Positions 50,531 to 62,352 of a stretch of DNA of 64,000 bases are shown piece by piece. A program made the position numbers and the translations under genes. The DNA is taken from positions 48,109,116 to 48,173,115 of the forward strand of contig NC_088301.1 of assembly GCF_032854445.1 (NCBI RefSeq), written 5' to 3'. Source of the stretch: Liolophura sinensis (taxonomy: Eukaryota; Mollusca; Polyplacophora; Chitonida; Chitonidae). Every line of letters begins with the position of its first letter. Position 1 is the first letter of the stretch. Below the pieces are notes generated by a model. The model was not told the DNA's origin, searched no databases, and saw only the letters and a list, made by a program, of their open reading frames with translations.

Positions 50531-51489
50531 TGGCCCAAAATGACTTTTCTATCATAGAGTACTTCTAGTTGAATTAAAGGTTGCGTTTGAATACACAAGT
50601 TTAAGTCATACATGTATGTACTATGAACAGGCCTACCCAGAAATTTCCCCGAATAGTCAATGACGTCAGATATACACACCTACAACGCCTAAATACGCGA
50701 TTGTTTGAAAAGCCACTTCACATAACCTACTTACAATGAAAGCACGCTCTGTGCAAAATGTAACATGTATTGAAAACATCTGTCCATACATGGGATTTGG
50801 TACAAAATGTGAATTTTTAATCTGTGCATGTATAATTATATTTAATTTGCCGTCAAGTCAATGGCCTATATTTTTTATATTGTAATAAATAAACAGAAAA
50901 CAACAGAATAGAATGGTACAGCATTGTATATGAAAAATTCTTATGTTTGTGTTTGTGCGTTGTCATTTCCCTGTTTAAACTCTACGGGTACAAAGTCAGT
51001 ATCAAGACAGTTTAGTGTATGACCGACGGGATTCGCGTCTTTGGCCAAAGGTTGCAACGCCCTTGACCATGCAGGTCACAAAATTCTGTAATCATCTGAT
51101 GGGCTGCCCGGTAGGACTGGTGCCTGGAGGAGGATGGGGATTTACTCTGGATTCTACCCATAGTTTCCTGTATCCTCATAAACCCGCATGATCATCCTAG
51201 GTTGCTTAAAGCCAGCAGATCATCAAGAGATTTTTTTGAGTACATATATACACAGAAACTAAGTACCGGTAAATAATTAATGAAGAAATAGTACATTTTA
51301 AATACTCGTAAAGTTTCGAACATGGTTATTTGTGAAAGTACCGAAACTTTGAACGGTTTTTATTAGCCGTAAATAATGATTAAATGAATGAATGGATCGA
51401 GCATAGCGCTAATGTCTTTCCAGTGCGCACGGTTTCTTGAGTGTGTGGGACATGTTTTCATTACAGCCAAGGGCGGAAGTAGCTACTTC

Positions 51490-51605
51490 CGTTCTCTTTT
51501 TTCTTCTTTTTTTCTGCTTGCGTGACCCAACTGAGACTGGATTCTCGTCCTACCGGTTGAAACGCGCCTACTCAAACCGTTGAGCTACAAGCAGATAAAC
51601 ATAAA
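51490..51605 (-). repeat. tRNA-like retroposon fragment
   Basis: On the minus strand from about 51600: CTTGTAGCTCAACGGTTTGA (A-box-like), then GGACGAGAATCCAG (B-box-like), followed by an A/G-rich stretch (the plus strand shows TTTTTTCTTCTTTTTTTC at about 51500). It looks like a tRNA-derived head with tail; I could not fold a convincing functional tRNA. Confidence 0.4.
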
Positions 51606-52197
51606 CGTATGACTGACAACATATTAAATGAACAGAGCATATCGGAATGTATATAGCCTTCAATACTATATGACGTGCGTGAAAACACCTCATTCATGCC
51701 CATGCAGTGACGTACTATTTCCACTGCTGTAGGCTTGGATATTACTCTGTACGTTTTGTAAACAGTTTACGGGAGGGTTTTCTCTTCATAAATTAACCAT
51801 CATAACCTTGAAACCGCACCCCTGAAACCCAAATGCCCTTCCCATACCAAAGATCCTTTTAACTGTTAAATAGGTGTTCGCTCAAACTACAAACGTCAAT
51901 CTCGTCCTGCCTCATTGTTTCCAGCATCCGTGAGAAAACTGATCTGTAAACTTTCTGCGAATTAATTATCCTCGTAATGTGTATAAAAATTTGTAAATCA
52001 GCTTACATGAAGATTTTTTGATAAACTATTAATATAGCTGACGAGCATGATGATTTTTCTCGATACAGATCTTCATGTACATTATGTGCATAATGTATTG
52101 TATGTGGAAGTTCATCTTGAAATTGTGGTATTCAAATGTTATTGCGGATACAAACTTACAGTTGATTATTTTTGTTGTACTTTGTAACAAGACCTAA

Positions 52198-52200
<3 letters not shown>

Positions 52201-52249
<49 letters not shown>
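52201..52249. repeat. (TC)n microsatellite
   Basis: About 24 uninterrupted TC units, roughly 1.1 kb upstream of the DUSP start codon. Confidence 0.98.
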
Positions 52250-52251
<2 letters not shown>

Positions 52252-52899
52252 ATGAATATAGATACACATTTACGAATATTAAAATTTGGAGCTGAACTAT
52301 TGCTTGTCTCATAAATTTACGTACCGGTAATATAAATTTCAGTCTCAGTCCGTTTTGTTTACATCATAGCAAATTTGTTCACCGTTGTAGTTTACTTCAG
52401 AGGTATGCCTTGAGAAATTATCATATAACAGGCAAACAGGTTTGTTGTTTAAAAAAAAGTTCAGGTTCTTTGACTTTTTACGGTAAATTCCTCTAATACA
52501 GGAATTTTAGGTTGGGTATAGGTCTTGTCCCACGGTCCACGTAATAACTAGTTTCAATGACTTTAAACAGCTTTTCTTGTGTCGAATCTGAATCAAATAA
52601 CCATATAGTACTCATTCATTGGGTCCATGTTTATAATGCTATGTTTATAAACTGTTAACACAGTAATCTGAACAGAAAATCTCCTGTTCTATCGATATCA
52701 TTTTGTATTGTCGCTCCCGTCTTTCAGAAATGTGACGTTTCATTGAGTGGAGCTTTATTAAGTGTGTAAGGAGTAGTGCTGGACCAGTGTCGATTGGTTA
52801 GTATTTAAGGTAACTAGGTCACATGTCATCATTGGCAAAAGCTCAATCATTGAAGGCCTACATCCATATATGGATTAATCATTCACACATCTAGGTGGA

Positions 52900-53010
52900 G
52901 CCTAACGACGTCATCGTTACGCTAGCGATTTTCATTGGCTAAACCTAGTTTCGTTTCACATCAATCAAGTCGAAGTATATAAGGCTAGTTGGCGCCTGCT
53001 CTGAAAGGCT
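52900..53010 (+). promoter_or_regulatory. DUSP6/7/9-like core promoter
   Basis: TATATAAG at 52976-52983 is preceded by an inverted CCAAT box (ATTGG, 52934-52938) and a CRE-like CGACGTCAT (52906-52914). Transcription would start near 53005-53010, giving about 380 bases of 5' UTR. A rapidly induced feedback phosphatase with a TATA/CCAAT/CRE promoter fits the known immediate-early behaviour of this family; the factor assignment is inference. Confidence 0.6.
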
Positions 53011-53145
53011 AGAGACACTGCCATAATATTAGGAATTTACAGATACAAACTGCTCGCGGTCTTCAAGGATAACTGTGCTGTGTTAAGAAACTAGAACTAT
53101 TCCACGATACCAGTGATCCTTGTGTATACTCGAAGACAGTACAGA

Positions 53146-53169
53146 ATGGCGAGATAAATGTGCAGTTGA
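53146..53169 (+). promoter_or_regulatory. Two adjoining three-codon upstream ORFs
   Basis: ATGGCGAGATAA (53146-53157) is followed without a gap by ATGTGCAGTTGA (53158-53169). They are the only ATGs I find between the predicted transcription start (about 53005) and the main start at 53391, so scanning ribosomes should meet both. They could damp or regulate translation of the phosphatase. Confidence 0.5.
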
Positions 53170-53390
53170 AACTCTGGGGAGGTTTAATCCAGGCCTTGCG
53201 CCGCCTGTCCTCTCGCCCTCTGTTCACTATACCGTTAACTGTTAAAGCCATTGAGAGAGAAATAGAGAAGGCGAGCGATAAGACAGAGCTGTTCGTCGTT
53301 GATCCACAAGTGGCTGGGAGACGGTCTGCCAGGTTTAGCTGTTAGAAACGGTGTTTGTTCCCTTGAGTCTCGTATACCCATCTCCGTCCG

Positions 53391-56300
53391 ATGCCTTGCC
53401 TAGGGAGCATTTTATCAACCATGAGTGAGATGTATCGACCAGAAACTTTACATGGGGACCTTTGTGCTAAGGAGCGCCTTCTTCTTTTGGACTGTCGTTC
53501 TTGTGGGGACTATTCAAAGTCCCACATTGTCGGGGCTGTGAACGTCACATTGCCTAGCCTTATGCTTAAGAGGCTAAAGAAAGGTACCCTGAATATATCA
53601 TGTGTTATTCAAAACAATGAGGCGAAGGAGAAGTTCAACAAGAACCACAAAACACATTTGTTAGTTTTATACGACGAGTGCAGCACAGACCTTAACGCTA
53701 ACCCTAGCGGTGTGCTTAGCTTGCTCGTCAAGAAGCTGAAAGACGACGGATGTAGGGTTAAATTTCTCTTGGGTAAGTTTATAGCCGTATGCTTATTTTA
53801 CATTTCTCATGTCCTGTGGTATGCCTGGGTGTAGGTAAGGTTGTCACGAATTGACTGGGTTATGGGTTCGGCTAGAACATGTCAGTATGTGTCATTAAAT
53901 TTGTTATTTAATGTCGTTGGTTATGGGGACACTTAGACAGGAAACAGCCATGTTTGCTCCCTTCTCTCCTATCCTCAACCCTTCGCCTCTTGACCGTCAA
54001 ATAAATCTCCGGTTTCCTGTTAATGGGGACAGATTTGGCATGCAGCCAAATGTGTTGACGATCACACCTGTGAGCCCTGACCCACATGGTCTACCCATTG
54101 ACTGGAGAGGGGAGGGGAGGCAAGCGCTGACGGGAGGAAAAATTGAAGGCAAGGGGGGGGGGGGGGGTATTGAATGGCAAGTGTTTGAATGGCTACGCGT
54201 CACTGGTTCATTGCCGTCCACAGAGCGTATAAGTTATCTCGCGATGAGCAAAGTTAACTTTACGTATTAGGGTACTACTTTTATAGGGAATTATATATAT
54301 GTGTTACCACTGGTCCAAAACATTCTTGTCATCGAAGCTAACCGTTCTGTTTTCGTGTAATTTTTTTTTAGTGCACGGCAATGATTTCTAAATGAACACA
54401 TAATCGATCAGGGGGTGCTTTGTTTAGAACTTGGGTGATGTTCACTGTATATAAAATGTCCTGTGTATATAAACATCAGTAGATTTCCATGGCTTGTGTA
54501 ATATTGCATGTTTGCTGAGCCGTGTCTTCTCTTTCCTCTTAGGTGGATTCTCGACGTTTGAAGAGAGGTTCCCTGAGTGTTGCGCCAAGCAAGACGAACC
54601 AGACTCAGAAATCCTTGGATTGTGTAATTTGAAAATAGCAGATGAGAGCTCTGAATATTCAGAGGGAAGGCCTAGTGGAAGTTCAACCCCACCACACCTC
54701 TCTCCATTCCCAGTGGAAGTTTTGCCAAATCTTTATCTAGGAAATGCCAGAAACTCAGCTGACAGTTCTCAACTTAAAAAATATGGCATCAGATACATTC
54801 TCAACGTCACCCCAAATGTGCCAAATTTGTTTGAAAAGGACAGGTCGTTTAAATACATGCAGATTCCTATAAGTGATCATTGGTCTCAAAATCTGAGCAT
54901 CTTTTTCCCAAAGGCTATAGCATTTATCGGTGAGTATTATTAACTGGCTCAGTGAAAGATCAGAGCATCCTTTCTTGTTGTATTATATATGTTTTAAAAG
55001 AGTCATTACTATATGCTATGTCTATCTTTGCTCAGCTTACAAGATGTTCCTTATGGATATACAGCTTCTTGGTTTATTAATATGACTTTCCAATGTGGAT
55101 ACTAGCCTCATTATCAAGCGAATGACATTATCGTAATATTGGGCTTAAATATAACAGCTGGAGCTACAAATGTTGTGTTTATAAACCAAGAAGTTTTATA
55201 ACATGTTAGAGCAGTTCCTGCTCTAAATGCCACTAAAAGAAGTTTAGCTCTGCTTATTTCTGAATAAGAATTCCAGCAGGATATATTCTCAAGCCACATG
55301 TTTCAGTGTAACACACACTGTAGATGGGCGAACTAGGCGGTATTAAGTAGTGTTAACCTGCCTACAGGTTGATGAATCACGGGTGATATTGAGGGATATG
55401 AAAGTAGGATATATCAAGTTATGTGATCCAGCTTAATGACATGATATCGTTGATATTTGTCAGAGTACTATGCTGTTTCCCCACTTGGAGACATATCATA
55501 ACAAGGGATTTAAACCAAGATGGTAAAGTTATAATTCACAATGTGTTATGTATTGAATGAAGACAGATTGAATAGGGCACATTCAAAGTTTCAAGCGCCT
55601 GGGTTCCTTACAAGGAACAGGAGGTCTTGAAGAACATGGAGCTGAATAAGTGAAATGCCGATTGCTAAAGTTTAGAGTATTACATGACATTGAAACTATG
55701 ATATTTGAAGGATAGATACATTCCGATTACTTTTCTAGAAAGAATTTCTTACTTAAATCTTACACTTTTATTTTTATTCTAAATTCGATTTGTTTTCAAC
55801 TGCGGCCATGTGACCAGAGAGTGTATTGATGATTGGCTCAGAGCAGCTATGGCTTCACTACAAAACTATGAATATTCATACCATTTACATCTCATTTAGG
55901 TCATGTCATTATTTATATTCCATTCATTTGAATGTTCTGTGTATTTTAATACATAGATTGTGCATATCTCTGAGGTAGGGCAGAGATTTCTTACTTCTGT
56001 TGGTGATGATGTAGTTTGCAGCTAAGACATGATGTCTATACACTTAAGACATAGATGGAAGATCATGTACTGACATTATGCCCCCCCATACATTCACCTG
56101 TGCACTCTTACATATCTAGGTCTCATAACATGCTCTTCTCAGTTTTGTATGACTTTTTACCGAGTCAGTGGGTGAGCTTCACAGCATGGATGTTACGAAG
56201 GTCTTTCTGTGCTGTTTTAGCACGTACACAAGCAGGATCCTCAGTCAAACATATGAACAACACCCAGTATGTGTCTGTACTATAGGAGCTGTAGGTTGTA

Positions 56301-59300
56301 CAAGGATGTAACTGAGATTCGTACTGCGTACTTGTATGTAACAAAAAGCATGAATCTGTACACAACTCAGGAAACACACATTTGCTGTGCACTGTTAATT
56401 TACATGTAAGCGTAGTATGTAACTGTAGAGCTCATAACTTAGTATATGTAAAAGACATGTCCTTTACCAGTGTGAGCTGTCAGAATAATAGACGTGTTGA
56501 AATTACAGCACTGTCAGCCCGTAACGTAGTTTTACATATAGTATTATATGTGTGTAACATCCAGATTATAATTAGTACAAAATTGTGAATTGGTCTAAAA
56601 TGGACAAAACAACACAGAACTCGTTGTAACTTCTTATTGTGAAGATGTATATACCAAGTTTCAGTTTAATACGACTGTGAAAACCATTACAGGACAAAAT
56701 GATGACCGCAGAGTTCACAGCATTGACGTCAGCTTAAAATGTTTTTAGTTGTTTTTCGTTATCTAGCTGAGGTTCTTTGAAGGCATTAGGGGGTCCTAGG
56801 TGGCTCAGTCGGTGACCCAGAAGCCTCTCACCAATGCGATCGCTGTGAGTTCAAGACCAGCTCATGCTGGCTTCCTCTCCGGCCGTATGTGGGAAGGTCC
56901 GTCAGCAACTTGCAGATGGTCGTGGGTTTCCCCTGGGTTCTGCGTGGTTTCCACCCACCATAATGCTGGCCGCTGTCGTAAAAGTGAAATATTCTTGAGT
57001 ACCGCACAAAACACCAATCAAATAAATAAATTAATTGAAGGCAATATAGACGAAAGCTATATATAGATATATATGTGTGTGTGTGTGAGCGTGCGTCTAC
57101 ATAGCTGCACTGTCGTCTTAAGCAGACACTTGAAAAACAACCTGACTAGAGTTGTATTCTGGTTTGACTGGTATAACCACCTACACGTTTGTACTGTCAG
57201 TGTACAGTACATCGAGATTGCCTCCAGCGAAATGGAATTGTAAAGCGAAGACGGCGACTAACTCATACAACCTCTCGTTCATTATGACTGGATGGAAGGC
57301 ACTAATTGTGTATTTAACTGGAGCTGGTGAAGCTACCTGGTTTACTGTTTATCTTCAAATCACAGAATTAATGTCGTGAATTATTCAAGTCAGCTTATAA
57401 AGCCTTATCAGAACACATCTGTCCTAGTCTACTTCATAAACATAAGCTGTGTATTCATCTTGCGGTCTTTAGCGTTGGAATGCGTACCGTGCTATATCGC
57501 TGATTTGCCATTGAGCTGAAAGAACTTAGCCTTTGAAGTGCGCGCTAGTAACGTGTTAAAAATCACAGGCCATGACCTGAAATCGAGATTTGATATTCAT
57601 TTATTGTCCCCAGTCAGCGTGGGCCTTCTGTAGGTTGCTGAGACTGGTGGCCTGACCTATTTGTTGAGCAGCAAATTATCGATCGGGCGGCACAGATCGC
57701 ATGTATACTGAACGGAGTTACACTGTATACACGCAATGCTTCAGGCCGCCATACTACTGGGGAACGAATGCGCGCCAGACCCTGGCCTCCTAACCCGATA
57801 GATCGCAGAGAACCCGAGCTGCCAGAGAAATTATAATATTTGGCCCAGATACTTCCCAACAATTTACTTTCCCCGGTTAAACGGCTTACCAGCATACATG
57901 GCAACGTCCTAGTTAGGATTAATCCACGGGTGAAGATAATCATTTTAACCTTTAGCAGTGTTCTAATTGCTGTATGATCCATGATTTTCAACACACCTAT
58001 CGGTACCCGTATACAGTCTAATCGCGGAACCGTTATTATAGAACCTAACGGGGGGATATGTAATTTGTGCAACTGTAGTAAATTATGCATTGCTGACGAA
58101 AAAATACTGTACTAAATTTATCTAATTACATACAAGACACTTACATTATATGGTAGGTGTTATGAAAAGCCAAACATGGCTGCCTACACATTGTAAGAAA
58201 TGTTTTATTTCTTAAACGTATTTTGTAAGTCTCAAATTAAGATACTCATTTTGGCGACTGACAAAGGATTTCCTGTCCTGAATGCGTTCTTTTCTCAAGC
58301 ACACAAAAGAGGGGTTTTCAGCCCATTGCAATATGTTTTCCACGAACTCTGTATAGGCCGATAGGTATGACACTTGGTTTGCAGCCAAACTAAACAAGCA
58401 GAAAATCTTAACAGCATCTGCCGTATCACCAATAAGTGCAGATAGCCGTGTGGAGTGGTAGTTTTGAATTCCAGCCTGGACCTATCCTTGACCTATATTA
58501 TTTCATTCATAGCTAGTCTCCTCGCGTCTTTCCCATGCTTACTTGATGGGTTTTCCATTCCACCGGATGTTCAGTTTATCAAGCACGCTAAAACTGAAGC
58601 TTGGTATGGTATCCGAGCAGCATGTGTTATCTCAGTAAGTACCCGTAGAAATCGCTTCCTGTCCAGCTGGCGGCAACAGTTTCTACACCATCGTTGACCG
58701 GAAACGAATGCCGGGGGGGCTAAAAAAGTTTTTGAAAGTCTTCGTGCAGATTTTGTTGTAGTTAGTACTTTTTCTCTTGGAACTATAGTTTAGTAGCAAT
58801 GGTGTCAGCCATGCAGTAAAACCTCAACAGTTTTCTGAGTTTGGTCGTCCATGTTAAGGTACTGTCATAACAGTATTAACGAAAACCCATTGAAAACAGG
58901 GTATATACACACAAATTTGGGTCAAATACTGAAATCGGAGGAGCGGAAAAGGTAATCAAGAAGAGCTGGGCGTTTAACCTTTCACTGGGACTCTCTTCAG
59001 TAGCGTTTCCTCGGATTTCGTCAGCACAGAGGAAGCAATGTTCTCTAATTGGACGGAATGAAAAAACTTCAGCCTTAATCACCGTTTTCCGCCGCCTGAT
59101 CTAATCCACGAGTAACAGTACCCTGTTGCCGCCAGGCTTTACCCGTATGTGAGCAAGCGCGAGAATAAATTTAATTGAGGCCTGGGCGCCGCCACCTTCC
59201 TAAACATGGCTAGCTCTACTGAGACATATGCCAGACAACATTAGTTTAGGACAAATACACTTAATTGTATAATTACTCCAAGTAAGACTTATGTCATGTT

Positions 59301-60844
59301 CATGTGACCAGTGAGACTTATAAGCAGTGCTTTGCAATGTTGCATTGCTTGAATTTCAGAACATGGCCTTGCTGAAACTGAAAGGTTAATTGGAATAAAG
59401 TAGGAAAATGAGAAATGAGAAAAGAACTTTAATTTTCAGTTTTGATTAACCATGAAGGGAATCATTTATTCAATACTGCTTTGATAACAAATCTCTCGGG
59501 TGTCTCAAAAGGGATAAATTTGTATTGATACACAAGCTGACTTGTAGGTTTCCTTCTTCCATGCATGTCTTTGCTTAATTGCCTTAAAATGCATGTGTCT
59601 GAAATCCTTATGAACATATAACACCTGTTATGATTTCATATTGCACACACCATTTCATGTGCAACTGTGAAGAAACCATGTCGGTATATAATCAATGCAT
59701 GCACCCTTGATTGCACGGAAAACATACCCCATAAAACCACACTGACCTAAATCTCAAGGACTCAAGACACCAACGTGGTTTAGTGTATTGATCATAAACC
59801 AGAACGTAGTTGTACAGTGCTGTTTACTGTGCAGTAATAATTGCACGAAACACTTGTTTTAATGATTTTTGTAACTGCGAGATAGAGAACACCCCATTGT
59901 TTTTCCACTGTGTACTATGATTTGTTGACGTTATCTATAATTGAGATAGATATTTCATCACATTTATGTTTTGTACCTTGTGTGAAAAAGGTGGAGAACT
60001 GTTGTGTAATTTCAGACAAGAAATAACGTGTGAGATATTGATTCAGTGTGCTCCACGGAACATGTCAGTGTTTGCTGACCCCCAAAAATCGTGACATAAA
60101 TTCTCTTGGTTCATATTCCACACTAAGGTACATGTAACCCATGATTTAAAGCTAATTTTTATCATGTCTGTCGAATCCAGCATCGATTAGATCAAAGTGT
60201 GTTCTACCTATAATGCTTTTCAGAAGGATGTAAATATTGCCTACGTAGCTATTTCCGTGAGTTAGATGTAAGGTGTGTTCGTTTTATCTGCCGAAGATGA
60301 ACCCGGAACTGGTGTTGCCATCGATCCGTTATTGAGTTTTGTTTTTGACGCAGTTACCATTTTTAATGAACTATTATATACGTCCACCTTTTTAAATGTA
60401 TATATGGTCTATATAGATGTTGTTGTTTATTTGTCGAGCACCTGCACTGTGAGATTGATTGTGTTTGGCCTGCTGTGTCTGATTTGCATTGCTCTCCCTT
60501 TTTCTGTTTTAGATGAGGCGCGCATGAACAACTGTGGTGTGCTAGTGCATTGCCTGGCAGGAATCAGTCGCTCCGTAACCGTGACAGTGGCCTACCTCAT
60601 GCAAAGGGAACACATGAGCCTCAACGAGGCTTACGACTTTGTTAAACGCTGCAAGCCAAATATTTCACCAAATTTTAACTTTATGGGTCAGCTCTTGGAC
60701 TTTGAGAGAGCACTGGGTCAAACGGAGGAGAAATGTACTTGTCAGGATAACATTGTGTGCACTTGTGGCGTAAACAAAGATGTGCTTCTGAGTGACAGCA
60801 AGGAGAACTCTCCGAATTACACAATGGAGGTGAGGCCAGCGTGA
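53391..60844 (+). CDS. Dual-specificity MAP kinase phosphatase, DUSP6/7/9 (MKP-3) type
   Basis: Cytoplasmic phosphatase that dephosphorylates Thr and Tyr of ERK, a negative feedback arm of FGF/Ras signalling. Exons 53391-53772, 54543-54929 and 60513-60844, GT..AG and in phase, encode 366 residues (human DUSP6 is 381). Residues ~20-135 form the rhodanese-like ERK-binding domain with the basic kinase-interaction motif LKRLKKG (59-65; LRRLQKG in DUSP6). Residues 140-182 are a low-complexity linker. The catalytic domain runs ~183-325: [22 protein letters not shown], general acid D239 in PISDHWSQN, and HCLAGISRS with C270 and R276 (Cys codon 60551-60553), then [15 protein letters not shown] Cys-rich tail follows. 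The start at 53391 has a weak Kozak context; ATG 53421 (ACC before it) gives a product 10 residues shorter and may be the real start. Intron 2 is 5.6 kb. DUSP6, 7 and 9 probably split in vertebrates, so no single symbol is given. Confidence 0.95.
54930..56787. other. First part of DUSP intron 2, nothing recognised
   Basis: No exon-like sequence. A stretch at about 55800-55880 resembles 37045-37120. Confidence 0.4.
56788..57033 (+). mobile_element. Full-length tRNA-derived SINE (family A reference copy)
   Basis: Head: GGTCCTAGGTGGCTCAGTCG at 56790 (A-box TGGCTCAGTCGG) and GTGAGTTCAAGACCAGC at about 56845 (B-box GTTCAAGACC), i.e. an RNA polymerase III promoter from a tRNA. Body: CAGATGGTCGTGGGTTTCCC...CACCATAATGCTGGCCGCTG...ATTCTTGAGTACCGCACAAA. 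Tail: CAAATAAATAAATTAATT. The 3' half recurs in this window at about 10138, 18033, 23620, 25160, 29470, 31632, 34740 and 48720, usually without the head, as expected of 5'-truncated retroposition or of a shared 3' module. Located in DUSP intron 2. Confidence 0.85.
57034..60512. other. Remainder of DUSP intron 2
   Basis: No host exon was recognised. It includes a short GT dinucleotide run at about 57074 and a 158-codon minus-strand open frame (57614-58090) with no recognisable domain. Confidence 0.4.
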
Positions 60845-62352
60845 TCAGGGTGCCGACTTCCACACGGAGTGGAGGTAATCACTTGAGGCAGGGGCATACT
60901 CCCTATCCTCTTCACCAAAAGAGAGCTCTGGGCTCAAGGAGCCGCGAAGAGCCAGCTAGCTACACGAACGTGTTTCTACATAAGAAACGTAAGAAGGATC
61001 AAGAACATATCAGGCGGCTTGAATTGGTCGGCCCCACGGGGCATGGTGAAGCAGAAGCCGCAGACGGTGGGCTTAGGCTTTGACATTTGGACCGCGGCGA
61101 TCAAGTGCTAGATTTCCGTCGTCGCCATGGGAACGTGGACCACGTGGTTTTAGGGGTCAGCTTAACGTGTGAGAGATGTGTGCGTATGAGGAGTCAGTGG
61201 CTATACTGTTGTGCTAAGAGTATGGTGGCCTGGATACGAACCAAGTGGATGTGAACTTTATTCAGGGAGAGCGGGTGTTGCTTTACTGCCTGACACAGTT
61301 TTAGAAGACGTTCTGACTGCGGTTTCACGTACCAAATTTTTTTGGTCGCACTGTTTAGAGACATTATACCAGACATATGCCAGGGTGCTAAAATCTGACG
61401 AGAATGGGCAGTGTTTGTATGGACTATATACAGTAATAACCAGGCTGAGAACACGACTGTTTATTAACATTGTTCACAAGAGAAAGGGCATAAATAGTGC
61501 TCTTTTTAAATGACTAAACGCATAACTAAAGAGATAATCTTTACCCTTTTTTCATATATAGACTCAAATTTGTGGAGTCATTTCTTTCTAGAAATTAGCC
61601 TTCTATTAAATTTGTCTCGAAGAAATGAAGGCATCTCCTGTAACTGAAAATTATGAAAATTTTGTCTATATAATTTAATATCAAAGCCCTGATATTCAGC
61701 TACAAAATAGCGAAAAGTATGTTATACTATAATAACGTATACATAATAATTGAAAAAAAAATGAGCATTTATCATACAGAATATGCCAAAGGTGGACATT
61801 GTCAAAAGTGAACAGATTTGATTGAATCTGTATCACATACAAGAAGTAATTGAGGGATAAATGTTGTTTGGAATCTTTTTCCTTGATAAGCAAATTTTAC
61901 AAAGAATTTTGACAGAGCTTATGTCGGGAACTTTAAGCTGACTGAAAGTCACAAGAGAGATTTGATAAAAGGGTTTATGGTTGGAGTGAAGAGAATCAGC
62001 GTCTGTTCTGACAGAAACAAAATAGATTGTTACAGGATGGTTGAAATTGTTAATGATGATTGGTGGTACGAAGTGTGCATGAAGTGAGTAGAGTAACTGC
62101 GCATGCGTGGAAAGAAAGTGTTTTGACTGTTAAGTATCAAGTGATGTCCTACTCTAGTATTCGCCTTGAACAAGTAATCTTCATTCATATTGTTAAGCCT
62201 TTTCAATAGCCTGTTTGTTACTTTGGGTACCGTTGTGTTATATGTGGTGCCTCGGCTCCATAATCCATCATAAAAATTTACCTCTTGTTGCCTTTGTAAA
62301 TGTTTGTATAAATTATATCGACATTATAGATTTTATTTTGTATGTAAATAAA
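60845..62352 (+). other. DUSP 3' UTR with candidate polyadenylation signal
   Basis: Sequence after the TGA stop at 60842-60844. The first strong AATAAA is at 62347-62352, so the 3' UTR could be about 1.5 kb. AT-rich stretches with ATTTA-like motifs occur, which would fit an unstable mRNA typical of feedback regulators, but this was not quantified. Confidence 0.4.

Noticed and set aside
53911-54270. 119-codon plus-strand and 74-codon minus-strand frames in DUSP intron 1
   Set aside because: They span a G15 run and the well-supported intron; no similarity to phosphatase sequences.
56790-56865. Functional tRNA gene
   Set aside because: It has A- and B-box-like sequences but is fused to a SINE body and tail, so it is a retroposon head.
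57614-58090. 158-codon minus-strand open frame in DUSP intron 2
   Set aside because: No recognised domain, no convincing splice context and odd composition; it may be a repeat remnant.
60275-60512. Hydrophobic N-terminal extension in frame with DUSP exon 3
   Set aside because: It is intron 2 read-through; the AG at 60511-60512 and phase match to exon 2 place the exon start at 60513.
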